Counted from the stretch's first letter, positions 16,249-24,832 are shown. The stretch: 64,000 nt of DNA from Sphingobium sp. YR768 (GCF_900111125.1 NZ_FOGE01000001.1:427928-491927), one strand, 5' to 3'. Made by a program: numbers and translations. The notes: generated by a model from the letters alone, not told the origin.

Positions 16249-17139
16249 ATGGCTGACCGTTTTGCAGAGATCGAATCCTTCGTGAAGATCGCCGAATCGG
16301 GCACCCTGTCCGAAGCGGCGAAAAGGCTGGGCCTGTCGCTGGCCGCGACCAGCCGGCGGCTATCGCAACTGGAGCAGCGGCTGGGCGTAATGCTGATCCG
16401 CCGCAACAGCCGACACCTGTCGCTGACCGACGAAGGCAATATTCTTTACGAGCGGGCGGGACAGGCCCTGACGGCCATTGACGATGTCGAAACCGATGTG
16501 ATGCGGCGCGCGACCGAAGCGGCCGGGCCGTTGCGGGTAGTGACGACGATCGGCGCTGCACGGATGCGCCTTGCGCCGCTCTTTCGCCAATATGCCATGC
16601 TGCATCCCGACGTGACGGTGCATCTGGAGACGGCGGAGCAGGCGATGAACATCGTTGAAAGCGGGCATGATATCGCGCTCTGCTTCGATCCTCCGCCCGA
16701 TAGCGGGCTGACGATGAAACGACTGAGCGACAATCCGCGCCTGTTGTGCGCGGCGCCCGATTATCTCAACCGGCGCGGCCACCCCGCCGGCGTCCATGAT
16801 CTGGCCGCCCATGACAATATCGTCGCGGGTCAGGTGCAGCAGGACTTGTGGCGGGCGCTGCTGGGTGACGCGGCGGGACCGCGCGTGACGCTGAGCACCA
16901 ACGACGGCGAACTGGCGCGCGCCTGGGCGCTGGATGGCGCCGGGATCGTGCTGAAATCGCTATGGGAAGTGTCCGACGATCTGGAGGCCGGGCGGTTGCA
17001 GCCGGTGTTGCCGCAGGTCGAATTGCCTGCGTCTTCGATCGTCGCGCTGTACATGCCGGGACAGGGGGAGATGGCGAAGGTGCGATCCTGCCTCGATTTC
17101 CTGGCACGGCATCTGAAGAAGGGGTGGGCTGCGGCCTGA
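16249..17139 (+). CDS. LysR-type transcriptional regulator
   Basis: 296 residues. The N-terminal winged helix-turn-helix is clear: ESFVKIAESGTLSEAAKRLG, LSLAATSRRLSQLEQRLGVM and LIRRNSRHLSLTDEG. The effector-binding domain follows from about residue 88, with GPLRVVTTIGAARMRLAPLF. It is divergent from the small membrane-protein/bestrophin-like pair, so those genes are candidate targets (inference). The ligand cannot be read from the sequence. A REP-like inverted repeat follows the gene. Confidence 0.9.
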   Translation: MADRFAEIESFVKIAESGTLSEAAKRLGLSLAATSRRLSQLEQRLGVMLIRRNSRHLSLTDEGNILYERAGQALTAIDDVETDVMRRATEAAGPLRVVTTIGAARMRLAPLFRQYAMLHPDVTVHLETAEQAMNIVESGHDIALCFDPPPDSGLTMKRLSDNPRLLCAAPDYLNRRGHPAGVHDLAAHDNIVAGQVQQDLWRALLGDAAGPRVTLSTNDGELARAWALDGAGIVLKSLWEVSDDLEAGRLQPVLPQVELPASSIVALYMPGQGEMAKVRSCLDFLARHLKKGWAAA

Positions 17140-17161
17140 GCCTATCCCGATCAAGCAAGAG

Positions 17162-17236
17162 CCGTTCGTTTCGAGCGAAGTCGAGAAACGAGAAGGGCAG
17201 GTCTAGCCGCTTCTCGACTGCGCTCGAAGCGAACGG
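17162..17236. repeat. Extragenic inverted repeat (CCGTTCG family)
   Basis: Two 26-base arms, 17162-17187 and 17211-17236, are inverted copies with 24 of 26 positions matching. They start CCGTTCG and end CGAACGG and flank a 23-base middle part. The repeat sits between the stop of the lysR gene and the convergent ScfR-type gene, so it may also act as a bidirectional terminator. Confidence 0.75.
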
Positions 17237-17244
17237 AGATGGTG

Positions 17245-18648
17245 TTAAACCCGCCGAAACGGGAATGGCGCGGTCGTCCTTTCATAGCTGTGCAGGTCGA
17301 GCGCGCGGGTGACGGGCGGCAGCGCGCGGTCCGGGCAGGCGCGGCGTTCGCACAGATGGCAGGTTGGGCCGACTTCCGTCGCCTCCCCCTTGTCCGGATC
17401 GATGCTGTCGGCATGAAGGATGCGCGGGGCATGCTTGGCTTCGCAGCCCAGCGCGATGACCGATCGGCCCCGCGCCTCCCCCGGCGGCAGAGCGATCGCC
17501 AGCGTCAGGAAGCGCTTGCCGTCCAGCGTCTCGATCAGTTGCGGCGTCACCTGATCGGGGACGGGAGCGGCATGGGCGTCCCAGCGCGGACAGGTGCCGC
17601 CATAGCGGGCAAAGGGCCAGGCCTCCCCGTCGAACCGCTTCGACAGGATGCCGGCCCGGTCGATCTTCGCCATGAAGAAAGGGATGCCGCGCGCGCCGGT
17701 GCGGTTGAGGCTGGTCAGGCGATGCGCGACCTGTTCGGTCGAGGCGCCGAACCGATCGCGCAGCAGGGCGATGTCATGACGGCTCTGTTCGGCCGCCTGC
17801 CGGAAGCGGTCATAGGGCATGACCAAAGCCGCAGCGGCATAGTTGGTGAGTGCGATGCTGGCGAGGCGGCGGCTATCCTCATCGGGCGGCGCGGCGCGGC
17901 CGATCTGGGCGGCGATGGCGTCGGCCAGTTCCTGCGCGCAAAGATGATAGGCGATGGCGAAGAGTCGCCCGGAAGCGGGCAGCCGCTCGCTGAGCATCAG
18001 GCGGCGGCGATGCATGTCATAATGGCGCAGCGTGCCCGCCAGCACATCGGCGCGCACTACCTGCACGCTCATGCCATGGCGATCCTTCAGCCGCGCGCGC
18101 AACTCCGCCTGTAGCAGTGCCGGATCGTCCGGCAGGGTGGCGGCCAGGCTTTCGGCGCCGGCGTCTATTTCCGCGAAATGATTCCCGGCGCGGGCGATCG
18201 TCTCGCGCAGCCAGTCGACTGGCGCGACCAGCGGCGCGGGGCCGCTGCGGGCGACCGCCTCCCCCGGCAAGCGGCGCAGGTCGCCCAAAGCGCGGTAGAA
18301 GCGGGCGATCGCCTCGCTGACGCCGGGATAATTTTCCGCCACTTCCAGCACTTCGTCGCGGGCAATGCCGATATCGCGGACCAGTGCGTCGGACAGGATT
18401 TCGCTGAGTTCGCCGGGGCCGCCCTCCGCAGGCGTCGCGGTGAAATCGCGAATGTCGATGTCATAGGTGTTGGCGAGGCGCAGCAGCATCTGCGCGGTCA
18501 GGGGGCGCTGGTTGCGCTCCAGATGGTTGAGATAGCTGGGCGATACGCCCAGTTCCTCCGCCATGCGCGTCTGGTTGAGGCCCAGTTCCCGGCGCAGTAC
18601 GCGCAGCTTTGGCCCAAGATAGAGTTTGCGGTCGGTCAGCTCTGCCAT
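17245..18648 (-). CDS. ScfR/RamB-type transcriptional regulator (XRE helix-turn-helix plus IrrE-like domain)
   Basis: 467 residues. The N-terminal XRE domain is clear: LRVLRRELGLNQTRMAEELG, VSPSYLNHLERNQRPLTAQM and LLRLANTYDID. The middle part resembles the ImmA/IrrE family (RLFAIAYHLCAQELAD), but its zinc-site His-Glu signature is not obvious. The C-terminus has a Cys-rich segment, CHLCERRACPDRA, typical of the short-chain fatty-acid regulators of this family. Known relatives control propionate, glyoxylate or acyl-CoA genes. A perfect 13-bp-arm palindrome lies just upstream of the start and fits autoregulation. Confidence 0.85.
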   Translation of the reverse strand: MAELTDRKLYLGPKLRVLRRELGLNQTRMAEELGVSPSYLNHLERNQRPLTAQMLLRLANTYDIDIRDFTATPAEGGPGELSEILSDALVRDIGIARDEVLEVAENYPGVSEAIARFYRALGDLRRLPGEAVARSGPAPLVAPVDWLRETIARAGNHFAEIDAGAESLAATLPDDPALLQAELRARLKDRHGMSVQVVRADVLAGTLRHYDMHRRRLMLSERLPASGRLFAIAYHLCAQELADAIAAQIGRAAPPDEDSRRLASIALTNYAAAALVMPYDRFRQAAEQSRHDIALLRDRFGASTEQVAHRLTSLNRTGARGIPFFMAKIDRAGILSKRFDGEAWPFARYGGTCPRWDAHAAPVPDQVTPQLIETLDGKRFLTLAIALPPGEARGRSVIALGCEAKHAPRILHADSIDPDKGEATEVGPTCHLCERRACPDRALPPVTRALDLHSYERTTAPFPFRRV

Positions 18649-18651
18649 GAA

Positions 18652-18680
18652 GTCATTATGTCATAGAATGACATAATGAC
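18652..18680. promoter_or_regulatory. Perfect palindromic operator upstream of the ScfR-type gene
   Basis: Arms GTCATTATGTCAT and ATGACATAATGAC are separated by AGA, so 13 of 13 positions pair. The site begins 4 bases upstream of the regulator start codon, where a bound dimer would block its own expression. It may also affect the divergent gene. Confidence 0.7.
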
Positions 18681-18787
18681 CAAATCTGATTGTGACTTAC
18701 GGCCACTCATCGGCCTTACGCGATGGCATTTACCTGTCTATCTCGATGTTCATAGCCCGCAGGGGCCAGCCATGAAGGAAGACAGAC

Positions 18788-18961
18788 ATGACCACCGACA
18801 CGATCGAACAGCCCCAGCCCGCTCGCTCGCGCGCGGTTTTCAGCCAGGAGGATTTCGGCCTGATCCGCACCGCCATCGCCCATTATCTCAAGGAAGTGCA
18901 GGATCAGCCGGAATCGGTCAAATATGCCAATCTCTATCATCGGCTGGGCCGGGTGGCCTGA
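18788..18961 (+). CDS. Small hypothetical protein, 57 residues
   Basis: A short frame starting MTTDTIEQPQPARSRAVFSQ and ending NLYHRLGRVA. It begins with a disordered stretch and continues with a probable helical pair (EDFGLIRTAIAHYLKEVQ). A GGAAG sequence lies 12-16 bases upstream. It is divergent from the ScfR-type regulator and closed by a strong terminator, so it is a stand-alone transcript. I do not recognise a family, but composition and codon use look like a real gene. Confidence 0.65.
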   Translation: MTTDTIEQPQPARSRAVFSQEDFGLIRTAIAHYLKEVQDQPESVKYANLYHRLGRVA

Positions 18962-18988
18962 TCGGCGCCCAAAGATTGTGACAAAGAG

Positions 18989-19019
18989 AAAGGGCGCGGG
19001 ATCACTCCCGCGCCCTTTT
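18989..19019. terminator. Strong bidirectional rho-independent terminator
   Basis: A 13-bp perfect stem (AAAGGGCGCGGGA / TCCCGCGCCCTTT) with loop TCAC is followed by a T run on the plus strand and A-rich DNA on the other side. It lies between the convergent 57-residue gene and the phosphate transporter gene. Confidence 0.88.
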
Positions 19020-19039
19020 CTGTTTCAAGCCTCAGGCGA

Positions 19040-20041
19040 TCAGAAGAATGTCGTCAGGCCGTAGAAGAGCGCGCCGATGATCGCCGCAGCAGGCAGGGTG
19101 ACGACCCAGGCAACGATGATGCTGGACGCCACGTTCCAGCGCACCGCCGACAGGCGCCGCGACGCGCCCACGCCGACGATCGCGCCGGTGATGGTGTGGG
19201 TGGTGGACACCGGCACACCCAGATGGGTCGCCATGAACAGAGTGATCGCGCCGCCCGTTTCCGCGCAGAAGCCCTGCGCCGGGGTCAGCCGGGTGATCTT
19301 CGACCCCATGGTGTGGACGATCTTCCAGCCGCCGAGCAATGTGCCGAGCCCCATCGCCGCCTGACAGCTGAGCACCACCCACAGCGGCACATGGAAATCG
19401 CCGGTCAACATGCCCTGCGAATAGAGGAGCACGGCGATGATCCCCATCGTCTTCTGTGCGTCATTGCCGCCATGGCCCAGCGAATAGAGCGAGGCGGAAA
19501 CAAGTTGCAGCTTGCGGAACACGCGATCGGCGCCCTGCGGCGTGAATTTGCGGAAAATCCAGCTGATCAGCAGCACCAGCATCAGCGCCAGAAACAGGCC
19601 AACGGCCGGCGAAATGACGATGGCGGCGCTGGTCTTGAACACGCCGCTCCATACGACCGCGCCAAGGCCTGCCTTGGCCGTACCCGCGCCCAGCAGGCCG
19701 CCGATCAGCGCGTGACTGGAGGAGGACGGGATGCCCAGCCCCCAGGTGATGAGGTTCCAGGCGATCGCCCCCATCAGCGCGCCGAAAATGACCTGCGCGT
19801 CGATGATACTGGCGTCGACAATGCCCTTCCCCACCGTTTCGGCCACATGCAGGCCGAAGAAGAGGAAGGCGATGAAGTTGAAGAAAGCGGCCCAGGCGAC
19901 CGCATATTGCGGTTTCAGCACACGGGTCGACACGATGGTCGCGATCGAGTTCGCGGCGTCGTGCAGGCCGTTCAGGAAATCGAACAGCAAGGCGACACCG
20001 ATCAGCGCGATCAGCAGCGGCAAGGCGATATGGGCGTCCAT
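19040..20041 (-). CDS. Low-affinity inorganic phosphate transporter, Pit family
   Basis: 333 residues with about ten membrane segments. The Pit signature GLHDAANSIATIVSTRVL is near residue 25, and the duplicated half has GGNDAQKTMGIIAVLLYSQG. PVSTTHTITGAIVGVG and SSSHALIGGLLGAGTAKAGL are the paired SSSHA/STTHT loops of the family. It would import metal-phosphate by proton symport. The gene for a DUF47/PhoU-like partner lies directly upstream on the same strand, the usual pairing. Confidence 0.93.
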   Translation of the reverse strand: MDAHIALPLLIALIGVALLFDFLNGLHDAANSIATIVSTRVLKPQYAVAWAAFFNFIAFLFFGLHVAETVGKGIVDASIIDAQVIFGALMGAIAWNLITWGLGIPSSSSHALIGGLLGAGTAKAGLGAVVWSGVFKTSAAIVISPAVGLFLALMLVLLISWIFRKFTPQGADRVFRKLQLVSASLYSLGHGGNDAQKTMGIIAVLLYSQGMLTGDFHVPLWVVLSCQAAMGLGTLLGGWKIVHTMGSKITRLTPAQGFCAETGGAITLFMATHLGVPVSTTHTITGAIVGVGASRRLSAVRWNVASSIIVAWVVTLPAAAIIGALFYGLTTFF

Positions 20042-20067
20042 GGAACTGACGTCTGTCCTTCAAAAGT

Positions 20068-20190
20068 CCGTTCGTCCTGAGTAGCCGCTGACCCCGGACT
20101 TGATCCGGGGGCGTATCGAAGGACTGGAGCGATGCGCGCCCCTTCGATACGGGCCTTCGACTTCGCTCAGTCCCTACTCAGGGCGAACGG
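20068..20190. repeat. Composite extragenic inverted repeat between pit and the Nudix-DUF47 gene
   Basis: Outer arms 20068-20084 and 20174-20190 (17 bases, 16 matching, CCGTTCG...CTGAGTAG) enclose two further perfect hairpins: CCCCGGA/TCCGGGG at 20092-20110 and CGTATCGAAGG/CCTTCGATACG at 20112-20151. It resembles a mobile palindromic repeat of sphingomonads. Confidence 0.75.
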
Positions 20191-20208
20191 GTGAGGGGAA
20201 ACCCACCG

Positions 20209-21324
20209 TCAGGCGTGGTCGATGACCAGGCCGGAAATCTCGTTGGCGACGTCTTCGAAGCGATCCGTCACCTTTTCCAGATGGCTGTAAATCTCGTTGC
20301 CGACGATGAAGTCCATCGGATTGCCCGCCCGCGCCTGTTCGTAGAGGGCCTTGAGGCCGGCTTCGTGCAGGATGTCGGCATGCCCCTCCAGCTTGACCAG
20401 CCGTTCGGTCAGATCATGCAGGCGGGTGGCGTTGAGGTTGAGCGAGCGCAGCAGCGGCGTCGCTTCCGCCGTGATGCGGGCGCATTCGACGATCAGGGCG
20501 CTCATATCCTGCATCTGCGACGGGAATTCCTTCACGTCGAACAGGGCGATCGCCTTGGCGGTCTGGTTCATCTGATCGATCGCGTCGTCCATCACGCCGA
20601 TCAGGCCGGTGATCGCGCTGCGATCGAACGGCGTCACGAAGATGCGGCGGACGTCCTGAAGCACGTCGCGGATGATATCGTCCGCTTCATGCTCCTGATC
20701 GGAAATGGTCTTGATATGCTCGGCCATATCCGGGCCGCCCTTGAGCAGCCGGGCCAGCGCATCGGCGCCTGCGACAAGGGTGGCGGCATGATCCTCGAAC
20801 TGTTCGAAGAAGCGCCCCTGCTTGGGCATCAGCGCATGAAACCAGCGCAGCATTCCAGTCCTTTCACTTTGCTTCTCGCGGATCGCCAGCAGCATCCGGA
20901 TGAACCAGCCCGGATCGGCGGGCGGTTCGCGGAAGGCCGCGATGATCGACTTCAAATCGGGTTCGTCGACCGCACCAGCGGCTTCGGCGACCGGGAACCA
21001 GCGCAATTCCCTCTGGCCCTGTTCGGGCCATTGCGTCAGGTGGCCGGTGACCGCAAGCGGAAAAACCTCCACCGTCGCTTCGCGCGACCCGCCCTTGCGC
21101 TTGCGCTTGTCATAGACATAGCGGCCCAGCGGCGCGGGACAGGCGATGCCGTGGATGCCGGCTTCTTCATAGGCTTCGAGTTCGGCGGCGCGGTGGCCAG
21201 CCAGGCCCTTGATCCGATTGCCCTTGGGAATCACCCAGCGCCGCGTATCGCGCGACGTGATCAGCAATATCTGCATCGATCCGTCGGCGGCGGTGGTATA
21301 GGGCAAGGCGGCGATCTGGCGCAT
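20209..21324 (-). CDS. Nudix hydrolase fused to DUF47 (PhoU-like) phosphate-transport regulator
   Basis: One uninterrupted 371-codon frame. Residues 1-about 150 are a Nudix domain of the diphosphoinositol/dinucleoside-polyphosphate type. The box reads RWVIPKGNRIKGLAGHRAAE followed by LEAYEEAGI, so the catalytic EE is kept but the usual box Arg is Leu. From MLRWFHALMPKQGRFFEQFE (residue 158) the protein is a typical all-helical DUF47 protein, the cytoplasmic partner of Pit transporters. An AGGA-type ribosome site precedes the internal ATG at 20853, so free DUF47 protein (214 residues) could also be made. pit lies downstream on the same strand. Confidence 0.85.
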   Translation of the reverse strand: MRQIAALPYTTAADGSMQILLITSRDTRRWVIPKGNRIKGLAGHRAAELEAYEEAGIHGIACPAPLGRYVYDKRKRKGGSREATVEVFPLAVTGHLTQWPEQGQRELRWFPVAEAAGAVDEPDLKSIIAAFREPPADPGWFIRMLLAIREKQSERTGMLRWFHALMPKQGRFFEQFEDHAATLVAGADALARLLKGGPDMAEHIKTISDQEHEADDIIRDVLQDVRRIFVTPFDRSAITGLIGVMDDAIDQMNQTAKAIALFDVKEFPSQMQDMSALIVECARITAEATPLLRSLNLNATRLHDLTERLVKLEGHADILHEAGLKALYEQARAGNPMDFIVGNEIYSHLEKVTDRFEDVANEISGLVIDHA

Positions 21325-21367
21325 GGACCGCTTGTAACGAAATTGTCACAAGTCGCAAGAAGGGCCA

Positions 21368-21400
21368 AGCCGGCGCGTCCCATAATCAGGCGCGCCGGCT
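21368..21400 (-). terminator. Probable terminator of the TonB-receptor gene
   Basis: AGCCGGCGCG and CGCGCCGGCT form a perfect 10-bp stem just beyond the receptor stop codon. On the minus strand it is followed by a moderately T-rich stretch, not a clean T run. Confidence 0.6.
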
Positions 21401-21409
21401 GCATTCAGG

Positions 21410-23527
21410 TCAGATGGACAGGCGGGCCGTCAGGCGGATGTCGCGACCGGCGAGCGGGGCGTAATCCTTGAGGAAGCTGGCGGCGCGGCGGGCCTCCACA
21501 TCGAAGATATTGTTCGCCGACAGGGTAAGCGTCGTGCGGCTATTATCCTTGAGCGGCTTCCACGAGATGGAGGCGTTGACCAGCGTGAAGGCGTCCGTGT
21601 CGGTTTCCGTTTCGGCCGTGCGGTTCTGGGCAAAGTCATGCTCGAATTCCGCACGCAGGCTCAGGCGATCGCCCTGCGCTTCCAGCCCGCCCAGCAGGCG
21701 CAGCGGGGGAATGCGGGGCGCTGGACCGGTGCCCTTGATCGTGGCGCGGACATAGTCGGCGACGCCATCGACATTGATGGCATAGCCGCCGACCTGAGCG
21801 ACCTTGACCGTGGCTTCCGCTTCGAAGCCCATATAGCGGGCGTCGGCCTGATTATATTGATAGCAGGGGAATTCCAGCTCCGCGCCGCCGTTGACCGCCA
21901 GACAGGCATCGTCCGCGACGAGCGCATCATAGATATAGCCGCTGAACCAGTTGTGATAGGCGGACAGCGACACGCTGTAGCCCGTCCCCTGCCCGCGCAG
22001 CGTGCCTTCGATGCCCCAGCTCTTTTCCTTGTTGAAATCGGGGTTGCCGACTTCGAACGCCTGCGTGCCGGCATGATTGCCGCGGGCGAACAATTCTTCG
22101 GCCGAGGGGGCGCGTTCGGTGCGCGACAGGTTGAGACCCAGCCGCCAGCCCGGGGCCAGTTCATGGCTGGCGCCGATCGAGCCGGAGACGGTGTCGAAGC
22201 TGCGGCTGTAGGACGGGTTGAACAGGGTTTCGTCCGCATCGGCGCCGACATCGGTATGTTCGAACCGGCCGCCGACTTCGATCCGGGTCGTGCCCAGATC
22301 CAGCGACTGGAGGGTGAAGATGCCGATCTGGTCGGTCTGGTTACGCGGCAGGAACTTCTCTTCGCCCACGACATAGAATTTGCGGGTGAAGAATTGCGCG
22401 CCGACCGCGCCATCCCATCCGCCACGCTTGGCCTGCACCAGTTCAAGGCGCGATTCCATCGACTGGTTGTAGAAGGTCGTGCCGACCTCCCCCGTGTCCT
22501 CGATTTCCTGATGCTGATAATCGGCAAAGCCCGCGCGGAAGCGGATCGATTCCAATATGTCGCCATTGACCGGCAGTTCGGCGCGCATATCGACACGGTC
22601 CTGCTTCATGTGCAGCCGCACCTGTTCCGCCTCGCCGCCGTCGGTCACGGCATAGCGGACCGGCACGCCATAGAGATTGTCGGTATGCGCGACCGAAAAG
22701 CCCAGATTGCCGCCATCGGTGATCAGCGCCGCGCCGGCCGCGATTTCCCAGGTTTCCGCCGCGCTGTTGGGCAGCTTGCCATGCAGGGTCGACAGGCCCT
22801 GAATATCCGGATCGCTGCTGGCGGCGGCCTGTGCGCGCAGGGCCGGGGTCAGGATATAGCTGCCGGTGTCGAGATTGCCGGTCTTGGTATAGCTGCCGTC
22901 GACATGGACGACGAACTTGTCGCTCAACGGCACTTCGACTTCGCCCGAACCGGTGCGCTCGTTCGACGCGCTGCCATAGGTGCCGATCGCGTCGATATGC
23001 ACCGGCTCGTCCGGCACGCGGCGCGGGATGCGGCTGTCGATGACATTGACGACGCCACCGATCGCCGAAGAGCCATAGAGCAAGGCGGCAGGGCCGCGCA
23101 GGATTTCGATACGGTCGGCGGTCAGCGGGTTGATCGCGACGGCATGGTCGACCGAGGTGTTGGACACGTCGAAGCTGCCGATGCCGTCCGTCAGGATACG
23201 GACGCGCTCACCCTGAAAGCCGCGCAGGATGGGGCGCGAGGCGTTGGGGCCGAAGGAGGTGGCCGACACGCCGGGCTGGCGCGCCAGCGTTTCGCCGATG
23301 CTGGTGCGCAGTTCGCGAGTCAGTTTCTCGCCGGTGACGACCGTGGTGCCGGACAGGATATCGCCCTGCTTGCGCGGGATCAGCGCGGTGACGACGATGT
23401 CGGCGCGCTGATCATGATATTTGCTGTCGGCGGCGGCATCGGGCGCGGCATCTTCTGCAAAGGCGGGGACGGCAAGGCACAGCGCGGACAGCGCGCAGCC
23501 TGCGCGCAACATCGGAAAGCGGGACAT
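21410..23527 (-). CDS. TonB-dependent outer-membrane receptor
   Basis: 705 residues with a signal peptide (CALSALCLAVPAFA). A plug domain follows: GETLARQPGVSATSFGPNAS, RPILRGFQGERVRILTDGIG and ILRGPAALLYGSSAIGGVVN. The C-terminal 22-strand barrel ends in LTARLSI with a terminal hydrophobic residue. The plug sequence and the His/Asp-containing loops resemble the ZnuD-like metal receptor group, but the substrate is not provable here. The upstream region 23560-23575 contains a GTATC-N6-GATAC inverted repeat that could be a regulator site. The adjacent LysR-type gene is another candidate regulator. Confidence 0.88.
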   Translation of the reverse strand: MSRFPMLRAGCALSALCLAVPAFAEDAAPDAAADSKYHDQRADIVVTALIPRKQGDILSGTTVVTGEKLTRELRTSIGETLARQPGVSATSFGPNASRPILRGFQGERVRILTDGIGSFDVSNTSVDHAVAINPLTADRIEILRGPAALLYGSSAIGGVVNVIDSRIPRRVPDEPVHIDAIGTYGSASNERTGSGEVEVPLSDKFVVHVDGSYTKTGNLDTGSYILTPALRAQAAASSDPDIQGLSTLHGKLPNSAAETWEIAAGAALITDGGNLGFSVAHTDNLYGVPVRYAVTDGGEAEQVRLHMKQDRVDMRAELPVNGDILESIRFRAGFADYQHQEIEDTGEVGTTFYNQSMESRLELVQAKRGGWDGAVGAQFFTRKFYVVGEEKFLPRNQTDQIGIFTLQSLDLGTTRIEVGGRFEHTDVGADADETLFNPSYSRSFDTVSGSIGASHELAPGWRLGLNLSRTERAPSAEELFARGNHAGTQAFEVGNPDFNKEKSWGIEGTLRGQGTGYSVSLSAYHNWFSGYIYDALVADDACLAVNGGAELEFPCYQYNQADARYMGFEAEATVKVAQVGGYAINVDGVADYVRATIKGTGPAPRIPPLRLLGGLEAQGDRLSLRAEFEHDFAQNRTAETETDTDAFTLVNASISWKPLKDNSRTTLTLSANNIFDVEARRAASFLKDYAPLAGRDIRLTARLSI

Positions 23528-23641
23528 GGAAGATCAACCCTTTGGTTCTGGTCTATGTGATTCTGTATCCAGAATGATACATCATATCAAGATCAGTTTG
23601 CCGCATTTTCGCTGCGGCGCGGCATTAAATCTTCGTCATCT

Positions 23642-24592
23642 TTACAGAAACAGGAATTCGGCCAGCGCTTCGACCGCAGGCTTCTCCATCGCGCGCGGGG
23701 CGATCGCCTGCCGGATTTCGATCGCCGGCAGCGGCATGTCGAGCGCCAGTCGCCGGATGCCGCCCATGCGCCCGATGTCACGGGCCAGCGGACCGAACGC
23801 CGCGAAATAGCCCGCGCCATCGCGCAGGGCAGCGATGATCTCGAACATATTGTCGCTCTCCAGCAGCGCGGGCAAGGCGCGTACCCGCCCCTTGCCAAGG
23901 GCGGCGTCGATGATGTCGCGCATGCCGTTTTGCGGCTCCATCGTCAGCATCGGCGTCATGGCGAGCGCATCGCGGCTGACATAATCGGCCCGCGCCAGTT
24001 CATGATCGCTGCCGGCATAGAGGTTGAGCGGTTCCGACCAGCCATAGCGGGACGCGAAACCGGCAGGCTCCTCCAGTGCGTAGAAATAGGCGATGTCGGC
24101 GCGACCGCTGGCGAGCGCAGCCATGGCCTGTTGCGCGGTCTGGACCCGCAGGTCGAGGGTGATGGCAATATCTTCGTTCGCGGACTCGAACGCGGTGAGC
24201 GCGTCGAGGAAATGGCCGAAGATCGGCGCAGGCGCGGCGAGGACGATCGCCTGACGCGGCGGCGTTTCTGGTGCAGCGATGACCGGCGCGGCGCTGATGG
24301 GAACAGCGTCGGCCGGTTCGGATGCAGCCTCCGGCACCGGCTCGTTTTCGGGAAGCGGAGCGTCCTGATCCAGCAGGGTCATGGCCTGCGCCGTCTTGCG
24401 GCCAGCGGGGGTCAGACGCGCGTCACCCTCCGGATCGTCGAACAGCCGATAGCCCAGCCGCATCTCCAGCGAGGCGATATCGCGCAACACCAGATCGACG
24501 CCGATGCCCAGATCGGCGGCGCAGCGCCTTGCGCTTCCTGCCGCCACCATCTGCGCAAATATGTCCAACTGACGCAGAGATGGGCTGTTCAT
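23642..24592 (-). CDS. LysR-type transcriptional regulator
   Basis: 316 residues. The N-terminal helix-turn-helix is LRQLDIFAQMVAAGSARRCA, with ADLGIGVDLVLRDIASLEMR and LGYRLFDDPEGDARLTPAGR. It is more divergent than usual at the recognition helix. An Ala/Pro/Glu-rich linker of about 35 residues precedes the ligand-binding domain, which starts near QAIVLAAPAPIFGHFLDALT; such a long linker is atypical. It lies on the same strand upstream of the TonB-receptor gene and downstream of the tRNA-Gly, so the receptor is a candidate target. Confidence 0.82.
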   Translation of the reverse strand: MNSPSLRQLDIFAQMVAAGSARRCAADLGIGVDLVLRDIASLEMRLGYRLFDDPEGDARLTPAGRKTAQAMTLLDQDAPLPENEPVPEAASEPADAVPISAAPVIAAPETPPRQAIVLAAPAPIFGHFLDALTAFESANEDIAITLDLRVQTAQQAMAALASGRADIAYFYALEEPAGFASRYGWSEPLNLYAGSDHELARADYVSRDALAMTPMLTMEPQNGMRDIIDAALGKGRVRALPALLESDNMFEIIAALRDGAGYFAAFGPLARDIGRMGGIRRLALDMPLPAIEIRQAIAPRAMEKPAVEALAEFLFL

Positions 24593-24741
24593 GCGCGACT
24601 GATAGAGGAAATGGCGGGCGTGGGTAAGGGCGATCTTCGCCCGTTTACCATCAAAGCCTGCACTGATGGGCGAAGGCGCATTTCGAAACAGACTCTTGTT
24701 GACGAACCCCCTTTGATGATGGCAGGGCGTCCGCCTACCGG

Positions 24742-24815
24742 GCGGGTATAGCTCAATGGTAGAGCACTAGCCTTCCAAGCTTGTGATGCGGGTTCGATCC
24801 CCGCTACCCGCTCCA
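24742..24815 (+). tRNA. tRNA-Gly (anticodon TCC)
   Basis: A full cloverleaf can be folded. The acceptor GCGGGTA pairs with TACCCGC, the D-arm region is GCTCAATGGTAGAGC, and the anticodon loop CTTCCAA has anticodon TCC. The T arm is GCGGGTTCGATCCCCGC, followed by T and an encoded CCA. It is intact although the prophage begins at its 3' end, which means the prophage end restores the tRNA sequence. Confidence 0.96.
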
Positions 24816-24820
24816 CGAAT
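24783..24820. other. Probable prophage attachment site (left end) in tRNA-Gly 3' part
   Basis: The integrase gene ends 18 bases beyond the tRNA CCA and reads toward it, the usual layout for integration into the 3' half of a tRNA gene. The matching copy at the right end is outside the window, so the exact core is not determined. Confidence 0.5.
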
Positions 24821-24832
24821 TTTCCCCGGAAA

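Noticed and set aside
21638..23560. A 640-codon plus-strand frame opposite the TonB receptor
   Set aside because: Antisense shadow; the minus-strand product has signal peptide, plug motifs and barrel end.
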